From Candidatus Woesearchaeota archaeon (lineage in GTDB: Archaea > Nanobdellota > Nanobdellia > Woesearchaeales > ARS49), in NCBI GenBank assembly GCA_002687275.1, contig NYZT01000048.1, positions 1 through 34,176 on the forward strand: a DNA stretch of 34,176 nucleotides, written 5' to 3'. Shown here piece by piece: positions 1-7,302 of this stretch. Under the pieces are notes generated by a model that saw nothing but the letters and a program-made list of their open reading frames with translations, was not told the DNA's origin and did no database searches. A program made the translations under genes and the position numbers. Each line of letters begins with the position of its first letter. Positions within the stretch are counted from its first letter, which is position 1.

Positions 1-7
1 TGAATAA

Positions 8-1087
8 TTATCCATACACGATCTTGTGCGCGGCACTTTCTGTCTTAGCCACTTTCTTTGCGTGGTCTTTCAAGAATTTAGTTACAAAGTCCTTTGCAAA
101 GCCCTTAAGATCTGCGGACGTGACGTTGCCAGAGCTAAAGCCAGCATGCAACTCCTCGACCTTCTTCGTGTCAGGATGGTGGAATTTGAGTAGTTCGAAT
201 GTCTTGTCCTTGTCTGGCTCGCCCCCGAGCTTTTTGTGCTCGGCAAGGGTTTCCCTGCCCCCGCTGAAGGCGCGATCAATCTTCTTGCAGGCTGCTTCTG
301 GCGTGTCGTCCAAGAAGATGGCGGTTTCCTGGTGCGAAGCGCTCATCTTCTTTCCCTCTTGCAAGCCTCCTTGGTGCTGGAAATAGCCAAACGAGGGCTG
401 GAAGAATTTGTAAGGTAAGCGCTTGGCAATGTCTCGAACGGCGCGAGCGTGAGGGTCCTGATCCACACCAACACAAGTTAGCGTGGGCATGGTGCCAAAG
501 AACTCGGGAAGTTGGACGTGCAGGATGTCTGCGTACTGCAGCAGGTTTGCACCGATCTTTCCTAAGTCCACATGGCCATAAATACCTCTGAACGTGTTTT
601 CGGTGATCTTCTTTGACACCTCAAACGCAAGCTCAAAGTACCGTGCAGGCTGCTGGCTTTGCACATACACTTCCTTGTCCTTGAGTCCTAACGCAAGCAC
701 GTGGTTGGCGTTGTTCAAAGCCATCTCCTTTGCCATCTTCATGTCCAAGATCTTTTCTCGTGAGCAGTAAGCGTCGATGTCGGTAACAGCAAAAAGACTC
801 TTAGCCCCTTTGTCTCTAAAGTACATGAACATGTCTACGTCTACCTTGTGGCCGAAGTGCAAAGGACCCGAGGCAGCAATGCCGGTAAGCTGGCCAAACG
901 GCTTCTTTTCGTCCATAGATTTCTGTATGAACTGAAAGTCTCTGTGAGCCACCAGGATACCTCGATCAAACAAGTAGTGATCCAGCTTTTTTAGCTCCTC
1001 TTTGGAGAAAACCTTCAGCCCGAATTCCTTCACCAGGGCCTCATCTATCTTGACGTCACTATCTCCCCATGGATCAACGACTTTCAT
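8..1087 (-). CDS. trpS: Tryptophanyl-tRNA synthetase (archaeal type)
   Basis: Class I aaRS signatures: TGIAASGPLHFGHK (HIGH-like) and GKKMSAS (KMSKS-like). ATG at 1087 preferred, because the listed ORF extension to 1225 translates through a tRNA gene. Confidence 0.9.
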   Translation of the reverse strand: MKVVDPWGDSDVKIDEALVKEFGLKVFSKEELKKLDHYLFDRGILVAHRDFQFIQKSMDEKKPFGQLTGIAASGPLHFGHKVDVDMFMYFRDKGAKSLFAVTDIDAYCSREKILDMKMAKEMALNNANHVLALGLKDKEVYVQSQQPARYFELAFEVSKKITENTFRGIYGHVDLGKIGANLLQYADILHVQLPEFFGTMPTLTCVGVDQDPHARAVRDIAKRLPYKFFQPSFGYFQHQGGLQEGKKMSASHQETAIFLDDTPEAACKKIDRAFSGGRETLAEHKKLGGEPDKDKTFELLKFHHPDTKKVEELHAGFSSGNVTSADLKGFAKDFVTKFLKDHAKKVAKTESAAHKIVYG

Positions 1088-1122
1088 AGGGTAAAATTTA
1101 GGTGCTGCATTTATAATGGTTA

Positions 1123-1231
1123 CGCCAACGCCAGGATTTGAACCTGGAATTCCCGAAGGAAACGGTTTGCACATCCTGAGCATAGCCCAGGATTTCGAGA
1201 CCGTCGCGTTACCGGATTCCGCCACGTTGGC
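1123..1231 (-). tRNA. tRNA-Ser(CGA) with an intron of about 26 nt in the anticodon loop
   Basis: Acceptor GCCAACG/CGTTGGC, discriminator G, long variable arm TTTCCTTCGGGAATT, T-arm CCAGGTTCAAATCCTGG. Anticodon stem ACGGT/ACCGT flanks a 33-nt loop CTCGAAATCCTGGGCTATGCTCAGGATGTGCAA. CCA not encoded. Confidence 0.88.
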
Positions 1232-1263
1232 ATAGAAGTCTGAAGCTAGAGCTGGTTTATAAG

Positions 1264-2187
1264 TTAATCTGTGGCTTCTGCCGCTCTTATGATCTGGTCA
1301 ATGGTGTCGTCTACTTGCTGTGCGCTTATGGCAAAGCCAACTCCCTCAAAGCCCTTGATTTTTAGCGTGTTGATGCCTACGATGTCGCCTCCTGAGTTTA
1401 TCAGAGGGCCTCCGCTGTTGCCAGGATTGATGGGCACGTCTGTCTGGACGTAGTTAACGCCGTTTTGGATGCGATCTATGGCCGAAACAATGCCCTCTGT
1501 AACAGTAAAGCTTAGTCCTCCAGGATTGCCCATGCCAACAACCTTTTCGCCTACCGTGGCGGTGCGAGCAAAGTCAAGATACGGAAAGTCTCCGTTGATT
1601 CGAAGGACGGCGATGTCTATTGCCGGGTTCGTGCCTACGATGGAAACTGAATGCACCTCGCCATCTATCGTTCGCACCGCTCCTTCTCCCGCGTCCTTGA
1701 CCACGTGGGCGTTGGTGACGATTATCCCTCCAGGTCTGATGAACACGCCGCTTCCTAAGCCAACGTCCGTATTCACGCTAACAACGCTTTTGATGGCACG
1801 ATCGATCATGCCGGTAAGATCACCACTTCTAACGTTTCTGACAATCTTGTCTTCTAAGGCAGAAAGTTTTTCGTCGTTTTGTTGCTGTTGCAGATTAAGC
1901 TGTCCTGTTAACGAGCTTATCCCTAGTTCTGATAATTCCTGCACTTGGGCCACTTTTACGCCTACCCCTTGCAAGCCCTTTTCTGTGCCAGCAACTCTTT
2001 GGTCGAGTGTGTTGATGTTTTTGTTTATCGTGCCGATGCTTTGGGTGAGCGTGTCAAAACCTTGTTGGGTGGCGGTGGCTAGTAATTGATCGTTGTTTTT
2101 TAGATCTTGGATGACTGTCTGGCCGTACCAGCCTGCGCTGACAAGAACGACTGCAAGAACGATCCAGGTTACTATCAGGGCACGCAT
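1264..2187 (-). CDS. Membrane-anchored trypsin-like serine protease (HtrA/DegP-type catalytic domain, no PDZ seen)
   Basis: N-terminal TM, coiled-coil region, then SGVFIRPGGIIVTNAHVV, DIAVLRI and NPGNSGGPL (His/Asp/Ser triad context). Confidence 0.88.
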   Translation of the reverse strand: MRALIVTWIVLAVVLVSAGWYGQTVIQDLKNNDQLLATATQQGFDTLTQSIGTINKNINTLDQRVAGTEKGLQGVGVKVAQVQELSELGISSLTGQLNLQQQQNDEKLSALEDKIVRNVRSGDLTGMIDRAIKSVVSVNTDVGLGSGVFIRPGGIIVTNAHVVKDAGEGAVRTIDGEVHSVSIVGTNPAIDIAVLRINGDFPYLDFARTATVGEKVVGMGNPGGLSFTVTEGIVSAIDRIQNGVNYVQTDVPINPGNSGGPLINSGGDIVGINTLKIKGFEGVGFAISAQQVDDTIDQIIRAAEATD

Positions 2188-2227
2188 GGTTGCACCCAAC
2201 GCTATTTTCTTTAAAAATACTCTCTTT

Positions 2228-2743
2228 TTACTCTACCGTAAGTCTAACGAGCGAGACTGGCACGTAGGAGGTGTGGTTCTTTGCAGCTGACAACCAGGAG
2301 TCATCTTCTGGAAACGCCATCTGTATGTTACAAAGCGTAGAAAGGTAGTCCTTATGAGATACGCACGGCGTGATGGTGGCTAACATGCAAGGGTCTAGAC
2401 TTGGCACGGTGAATTCGCAACGATTAAGCACGAGATAATGGGTTGGTGTCTCTATTGTCGTGGCGTATTGCAACGTCACGTTCTTATCCTTCATACTTCT
2501 CCAAGATCCAGGTATGTCGCTCAAAGGAACGCATCTCGCGACATGGAGAACTGAAGGGTGTTTACGCGCCGCCAAGACGGCATTTGCTTTTAAGGATTCC
2601 AGATGCAGGTTAACACCCCAGTCTATATCGTGTCTTTTCTCGTTCCTGTCCACGAACACAACACGATAGGTCTGTCGAATCGAAAACTCGGCGTCCGATT
2701 TATTGAACCCCCCACACGTTCCATACTGACACACTTGAGGCAT
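2228..2743 (-). CDS. Hypothetical protein
   Basis: 171-aa ORF with ATG start; no family recognised. Confidence 0.5.
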   Translation of the reverse strand: MPQVCQYGTCGGFNKSDAEFSIRQTYRVVFVDRNEKRHDIDWGVNLHLESLKANAVLAARKHPSVLHVARCVPLSDIPGSWRSMKDKNVTLQYATTIETPTHYLVLNRCEFTVPSLDPCMLATITPCVSHKDYLSTLCNIQMAFPEDDSWLSAAKNHTSYVPVSLVRLTVE

Positions 2744-2784
2744 TCGAGCTGTAGCCAGATATGGCTTAAAAAGATGCTCTCGCC

Positions 2785-3108
2785 TTATGCCTTAACAAGT
2801 TTCTTGCTGAGAGCTTTGTTCGTCTCTTCCTTTAGTATCTCCCAGTGGAAGGTGATCATGCGCTTTACCGTGGGGTCTTTAGTGTTTAGCTTGAACAGTT
2901 TGGCTTTACCTATTGTTCTGGTTGGCGTGACTACGTTCTTAGCGTTTAGGGTTTTCCATGCTCTTGTAAACGAGGTCCAGCCAACTCCTGCACCTTCAGC
3001 AATCTCGGTCATAGAGTAGTCAAAATCTTTTCCTAATATCAAAAAGTTTAGAATGCGTACTAATGGGGAGTCGCCAAAGTACTCCACAAATATACTCCCT
3101 TCTTTCAT
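2785..3108 (-). CDS. Winged-helix transcriptional regulator
   Basis: FDYSMTEIAEGAGVGWTSFTRAWKTLNAKNVVTPTRTIGKAKLFKLN resembles an archaeal wHTH. TATA-like element 22 nt upstream of the ATG. Confidence 0.7.
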   Translation of the reverse strand: MKEGSIFVEYFGDSPLVRILNFLILGKDFDYSMTEIAEGAGVGWTSFTRAWKTLNAKNVVTPTRTIGKAKLFKLNTKDPTVKRMITFHWEILKEETNKALSKKLVKA

Positions 3109-3130
3109 GTACTCCGTAAATTGCTGGAAG

Positions 3131-3184
3131 TATATAAATCTTTCTAAGTGTTAACACGAGTTAACGTTTCGAAAACTATAAATA
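3131..3184. promoter_or_regulatory. Bidirectional promoter with paired GTTAAC palindromes
   Basis: TATA-like tatataaa (3131-3138) for the minus gene and ctataaata (3177-3185) for the plus gene. Between them gtGTTAACacgaGTTAACgt (3148-3167). Confidence 0.55.
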
Positions 3185-3205
3185 GTAGTTTATCTTTGGC
3201 TTTTC

Positions 3206-3475
3206 ATGCCAAAAGGTAATCCCGACCCTATTAGAGTGCACATTCTCCTAAAGCTATATGACTTGCGATGCTGGATGGGCAAACACACTAACATAAACAA
3301 CATGCAGAAAGGCCTTCCAGGTCACGCCCGAGATCGCAAAGTAATATCTACGGTGGTCAACGAACTCGTTCGCAAAAAATGGATTCTTTCTAAACCTACA
3401 CACTACGGTCTTGAACTTTCATTGAATATAGATAAAAAAGCCGACATCGAAGCGTACCTGGATAGCAAGAGATAA
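3206..3475 (+). CDS. Small winged-helix-like protein
   Basis: 89 aa, DRKVISTVVNELVRKKWILSKPTHYGLELSLN; TATA box 5' of the start. Confidence 0.6.
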   Translation: MPKGNPDPIRVHILLKLYDLRCWMGKHTNINNMQKGLPGHARDRKVISTVVNELVRKKWILSKPTHYGLELSLNIDKKADIEAYLDSKR

Positions 3476-3476
3476 G

Positions 3477-3535
3477 GCTCTCGCCGGTATCCTTACTTCG
3501 TGCGGGACCGTCGAGAGTGGAATCTGCGATTCCAC
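3477..3535 (-). other. Tandem hairpins following tRNA-Glu, including a copy of the tRNA 3' end
   Basis: gctctcgccgg at 3477-3487 duplicates tRNA 3' positions 3539-3549. It pairs with 3507-3517 (hairpin 3478-3517). An adjacent perfect hairpin GTGGAATC-TGC-GATTCCAC lies at 3517-3535. Confidence 0.75.
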
Positions 3536-3537
3536 AA

Positions 3538-3612
3538 TGCTCTCGCCGGGATTCGAACCCGGGTCCAGGCCGCGAGAGGGCCCGATGCTTGGCCGGACTA
3601 CACCACAAGAGC
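3538..3612 (-). tRNA. tRNA-Glu(CTC)
   Basis: GCTCTTG...CGAGAGC acceptor, D-arm TGGTGTAGTCCGGCCAAGCAT, anticodon stem GGGCC/GGCCT with loop CTCTCGC, T-arm ACCCGGGTTCGAATCCCGG. Confidence 0.93.
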
Positions 3613-3646
3613 TTATAAGAAATATCATGACTGGCAGTTTATAAAC

Positions 3647-3877
3647 CTATTTCTTGCGAATTCTCAGCACGCTCTTTCTGGGCTCAACTCTGCCAATGCC
3701 CACGAAGTTGATAGAATGGATGACTGGAAGCAACAGCACGATGACGGCCACGCTAACGATGTAGTAAGAGAACTTTCCTGTAGGTATCGGAAAAATCCTA
3801 AACAAGTGCAACACTGCAAGCAATAGCACAAAGCCTGCAGTAAAAAAATACATGGTCAGACGCCACTGGTTATCCAT
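3647..3877 (-). CDS. Small two-TM membrane protein
   Basis: 76 aa with two hydrophobic segments. Confidence 0.5.
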   Translation of the reverse strand: MDNQWRLTMYFFTAGFVLLLAVLHLFRIFPIPTGKFSYYIVSVAVIVLLLPVIHSINFVGIGRVEPRKSVLRIRKK

Positions 3878-3919
3878 ACACTAACACCAAAACCACTAGT
3901 ATATAAGATTTTGTGAGGA

Positions 3920-4075
3920 CTAGCAAGTGCACTTACTCTTGACAAAGCCACAATCGCAAAGCTTTTGCAACGCCTTTCCACACGCACACTTGCCTGGCTT
4001 GGAAAACTCCACACCCCCACACGCAGGGCATTGGTACAGGTCGCCAACCTCTGCCTTCACTTTTTTCTCCACCAT
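3920..4075 (-). CDS. Small zinc-ribbon protein
   Basis: MVEKKVKAEVGDLYQCPACGGVEFSKPGKCACGKALQKLCDCGFVKSKCTC. Internal ATG at 4075 preferred over the longer ORF start. Confidence 0.6.
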   Translation of the reverse strand: MVEKKVKAEVGDLYQCPACGGVEFSKPGKCACGKALQKLCDCGFVKSKCTC

Positions 4076-4126
4076 GTCTGCGTAAGACGGGGGTAAGTTT
4101 ATAAGTCTTGTCGTGGTATTTACCCT

Positions 4127-4732
4127 ATGAGTGCAGGCACGTATACTGTTGATCCTGATCAACGGTTGGCGAATATTGGGGCCATGAAGCTTACTCCTTC
4201 TGAGAAGAAAAAGGAGGCGAAGATACAAAGTGCACAGCAGATAGGGCACACCTCAGTGCAAGCCTATGGAAACGAAGAGGGTGACGAGCGTGCTCTGGTC
4301 GTGTATCTAGAAACGAAAGGCGATCCACGCTATCTCATCGCGCTGTTTTCCTTTGCCCCTGACGTGCTGGATGAACTGGAAGAAGACGCAGGACCGATGA
4401 TGCAAGGTCTTGGTGAACAATACTCGCTTTTCAGATCAAGAAATCGTGACGCCGGTCGAACCATACGCTCCATTCGTTTCAGGACAGGATACGAGTTGGA
4501 CGCCTACATAATGTGCTCCCGAACCGTGCCAAAAATAAAATTTCCTCCGACATTCACCCAGTTTATAGGTAAGGAGTGTGCGCTGCTCGAACGCAAGGAA
4601 ACATACCAGGCGCGATCGCTAGAAAAAATACTTCGCCGAGTTATCAAACAGGGACGCGCTCATCAGGAAGTTAGATGTTCGGTAAACGGATCCCCTACCG
4701 CCATCCAAGATTTTGTAACCGGTCCTTTCTAA
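4127..4732 (+). CDS. Hypothetical protein
   Basis: 201-aa ORF with TATA-like tttataag upstream; no family recognised. Confidence 0.55.
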   Translation: MSAGTYTVDPDQRLANIGAMKLTPSEKKKEAKIQSAQQIGHTSVQAYGNEEGDERALVVYLETKGDPRYLIALFSFAPDVLDELEEDAGPMMQGLGEQYSLFRSRNRDAGRTIRSIRFRTGYELDAYIMCSRTVPKIKFPPTFTQFIGKECALLERKETYQARSLEKILRRVIKQGRAHQEVRCSVNGSPTAIQDFVTGPF

Positions 4733-5058
4733 CGTTTGTACACATATCTTCGCCCGCGCCACGGCAACAACAACACGCACGCGATGCCGTACAGCCAGAT
4801 TAGTTGTAGGATTACTGAGGGTATGAACAAGATGATGCCTAGTGCTAGGTGCATGTCTGGAAGCCTGCTAAACATGAAGAACGGCCAGGCCAAGAACTTC
4901 ACCAAGCCAACAAACCAGCCTGCCTGGCAGGTGGCCTCTTGGCATCCAATAAACCAGTAACCCAGGAAGGCAGTCACGACTAGCAGGAGCAGGTACAAGA
5001 ACAACTTTCGCAGCCCCAGCTGGAACACGCCCTCATTCTGGATAATCATCCGGGTCAT
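4729..5058 (-). CDS. Small multi-TM membrane protein
   Basis: 109 aa with hydrophobic segments FLYLLLLVVTAFLGYWFI and ALGIILFIPSVILQLIWLYGIACVLLL. Confidence 0.55.
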   Translation of the reverse strand: MTRMIIQNEGVFQLGLRKLFLYLLLLVVTAFLGYWFIGCQEATCQAGWFVGLVKFLAWPFFMFSRLPDMHLALGIILFIPSVILQLIWLYGIACVLLLPWRGRRYVYKR

Positions 5059-5135
5059 ACACTTTCACTGTCTGGCTATTATTTAAGGGTTGTGTAACCA
5101 TAATGCTTTTAAATCACGAACTTTTTTGATGAAAC

Positions 5136-5558
5136 ATGCCACATCTACACACGATTACGGGAACTGGAGTCAACGCAAGACAAGCTGATCAGGGCTGGCA
5201 ACGTGAGAGCGACGCGTTCCTAGGTCGATTGAAGGACGCGGGAGTGCCTCAAGATGTTGGAGAGGAAAGTCTTACTCTAAGCGCAAGTTACGCCCTAAAG
5301 ACGGGCGCCGAAGTACCCGCACACTACGTAAGATCATTCACGGTAGAGAGCACAGCGAGCTGGGACGGAGTTGCTGAGAAAGCTGAAACAGCCGCAAATG
5401 GAGACAAAAACAAGTATGACGCAACAGGTTTCACAAAGAGCGTTGTGGTGTCTTTAAGTGACGAACAGCACGCAGTCTTGGAAAGCCGTGCAAGCCCAAC
5501 ACCTGCCAGCTACGAACGACCGCCTGCAGATAGCGCAGCGAGCTCTATATTTGGCTAA
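5136..5558 (+). CDS. Hypothetical protein
   Basis: 140-aa ORF between clear flanking genes. Confidence 0.5.
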   Translation: MPHLHTITGTGVNARQADQGWQRESDAFLGRLKDAGVPQDVGEESLTLSASYALKTGAEVPAHYVRSFTVESTASWDGVAEKAETAANGDKNKYDATGFTKSVVVSLSDEQHAVLESRASPTPASYERPPADSAASSIFG

Positions 5559-5588
5559 CTTTTTATTCTATCTTTTTCCTTTTTTCCT

Positions 5589-7193
5589 ATGGGGTTTCCA
5601 CAGGAGTCTATTAACCGTGCCGAAGAAATAGCCGGCAAGTACAGGCTTCGAAGTCGAAGAAAGATAGACCATGCTAGCTATCTCTATAGCGGAAAATTTC
5701 TTCATGTGGGTTATGGTTATGACGAAGCACTAGCAACGGCAAACGCAGGCCCGCACCTACACGAGATGGTGAAGAACGCCACCTGTTTCGCTTACGGAGG
5801 CGCACTCTATCTTATCGCCAAATCGCTACGTCTTAACCCCACATTATGGAAGGCTAGAGGGATGAAGGATGTGGAGGATGGAGAGAATCCTGATAACCGA
5901 GGTAAGGCAGACCACACTTTCATTACATGTGATCTTAACACAAAAGGAGAGCGCATGCTGGATCCACACTACGGACTATGGGGCAAGGTTAAGAAAGACA
6001 GTCCTCGGAACAGGTGGCATATCTTCAAAAAGAATCCGGACAAAAGAGTAACAAGATCCTTCGATAGTATAGAGCCTATGACAGAAGAAGAGTTTCTCGC
6101 CGAGCTCGAGTATCATCGCACTCCTGAGGGTTCACGAGAGGTCTTAGCTGCCACACAAAAAGTGCACTCTCACAACGATCATATGGTTCAGATTACCTAC
6201 GATCCTGACCGTCGTACGCTCCGCTGCAGGAAAAATTTTGGCGCTGAAACATATCGTGAGGAACCCTACCTTTCTGGGATGGTCCACGATCTTGTCAGAC
6301 CTGTAAGAAAAGACGGGTCGTATCGGCCGAATGCTGGAAAGTTGGTATTCACAGAATGTAAGAACGTCGGGTGGGGGGTTCTAGAAAACGCAAGAGTTCC
6401 GTTAGAGTATCCCTACGGTCAGGCTAAACGGTTATGGGGCGCTTGGCAGGTGTTATTCTCCCGAGCAGGAAAGGTCAAGGACATAACACGTTTTAGCTCG
6501 CACAAGATTAGAGAGGGTTTGTGGGATATTGGTCTGAGAAGTGACCTCAGCTACACGCCTGAGGCGAGGCTGCTGGCTGAAGAATCAGGGGTGCTTTCTG
6601 TACTAGAAGGTTCTCGCAGAACTACGGCAAAAATAACTACTGATTATTTGGCAAGAGTGCCGCAAGACGAACTAAGCCAAAAACTATTGCTCGATCATGC
6701 ACACTATCTTGCCTCCTGCAAAGGAGAGGGTCCTTATCCTTACGCCTATTCTACAGAGGATCATGAGGCGTTGTTCAAACGCGCTTTTGATGAACGAAGA
6801 GAAAGCTTTATGCGAATGGTGGATCGAGCGCAACTCACCCTCGCAATATCTGGTCGGTTAGAGCCAGGAGACCCACACCAAGCGGAGAGGGATCTTCAAG
6901 CTGCTATAAATGCAGAGAACGCCATCGCCACCCACGCTAACTCAATGGCCAAGGACCGAAAAAAGCGCAGGCCCCAAGACTTTGCAACAGGTGCGGATCT
7001 TACTCTGTGGCGCGACGATCACGATATTGATGCGATGAGCCTCTCCGAGTTAGAACGTGGCATAACCACCAAGATGCTTCGTAGCACTGTCGCCGACTTA
7101 CTCTATCGCCGTTTGCTCACTGCTTGCTGCTGGAATAAAGTTCTGGAAGTGCGCAGATACACAAAAGGCATAGAACGCGTGCTAAAAGAGTAA
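5589..7193 (+). CDS. Hypothetical protein with a possible transglutaminase/NAT-like Cys-His-Asp N-terminal domain
   Basis: 534 aa. Ordered motifs NATCFAYGGALYLIAKSLRLNP, KADHTFITCDL and RMLDPHYGLWG. Confidence 0.6.
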   Translation: MGFPQESINRAEEIAGKYRLRSRRKIDHASYLYSGKFLHVGYGYDEALATANAGPHLHEMVKNATCFAYGGALYLIAKSLRLNPTLWKARGMKDVEDGENPDNRGKADHTFITCDLNTKGERMLDPHYGLWGKVKKDSPRNRWHIFKKNPDKRVTRSFDSIEPMTEEEFLAELEYHRTPEGSREVLAATQKVHSHNDHMVQITYDPDRRTLRCRKNFGAETYREEPYLSGMVHDLVRPVRKDGSYRPNAGKLVFTECKNVGWGVLENARVPLEYPYGQAKRLWGAWQVLFSRAGKVKDITRFSSHKIREGLWDIGLRSDLSYTPEARLLAEESGVLSVLEGSRRTTAKITTDYLARVPQDELSQKLLLDHAHYLASCKGEGPYPYAYSTEDHEALFKRAFDERRESFMRMVDRAQLTLAISGRLEPGDPHQAERDLQAAINAENAIATHANSMAKDRKKRRPQDFATGADLTLWRDDHDIDAMSLSELERGITTKMLRSTVADLLYRRLLTACCWNKVLEVRRYTKGIERVLKE

Positions 7194-7278
7194 CGCCGTC
7201 GCCCGGATTCGAACCGGGGAATCCCGAAGGAAATGCGCTTTCCAAGCGCACGCGGTAACCGAACTGCGCCACGACGGC
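7194..7278 (-). tRNA. tRNA-Ser(GGA)
   Basis: GCCGTCG...CGACGGC, discriminator G, anticodon arm TGCGC-TTGGAAA-GCGCA, variable arm TTTCCTTCGGGATT, T-arm CCCGGTTCGAATCCGGG. Confidence 0.93.
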
Positions 7279-7302
7279 ATACACAACCAAACATTTTTTC
7301 GC

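Noticed and set aside
1088-1225. N-terminal extension of TrpRS in the ORF track
   Set aside because: It translates the tRNA-Ser gene and intron; ATG at 1087 is the sensible start.
1469-2089. 206-aa plus-strand ORF
   Set aside because: Antisense to the HtrA-like protease gene.
3060-3115. Three GGAGTA-like repeats at the start of the wHTH gene 2785-3108
   Set aside because: They fall within or next to codons for the N-terminus and are short; likely coincidence.
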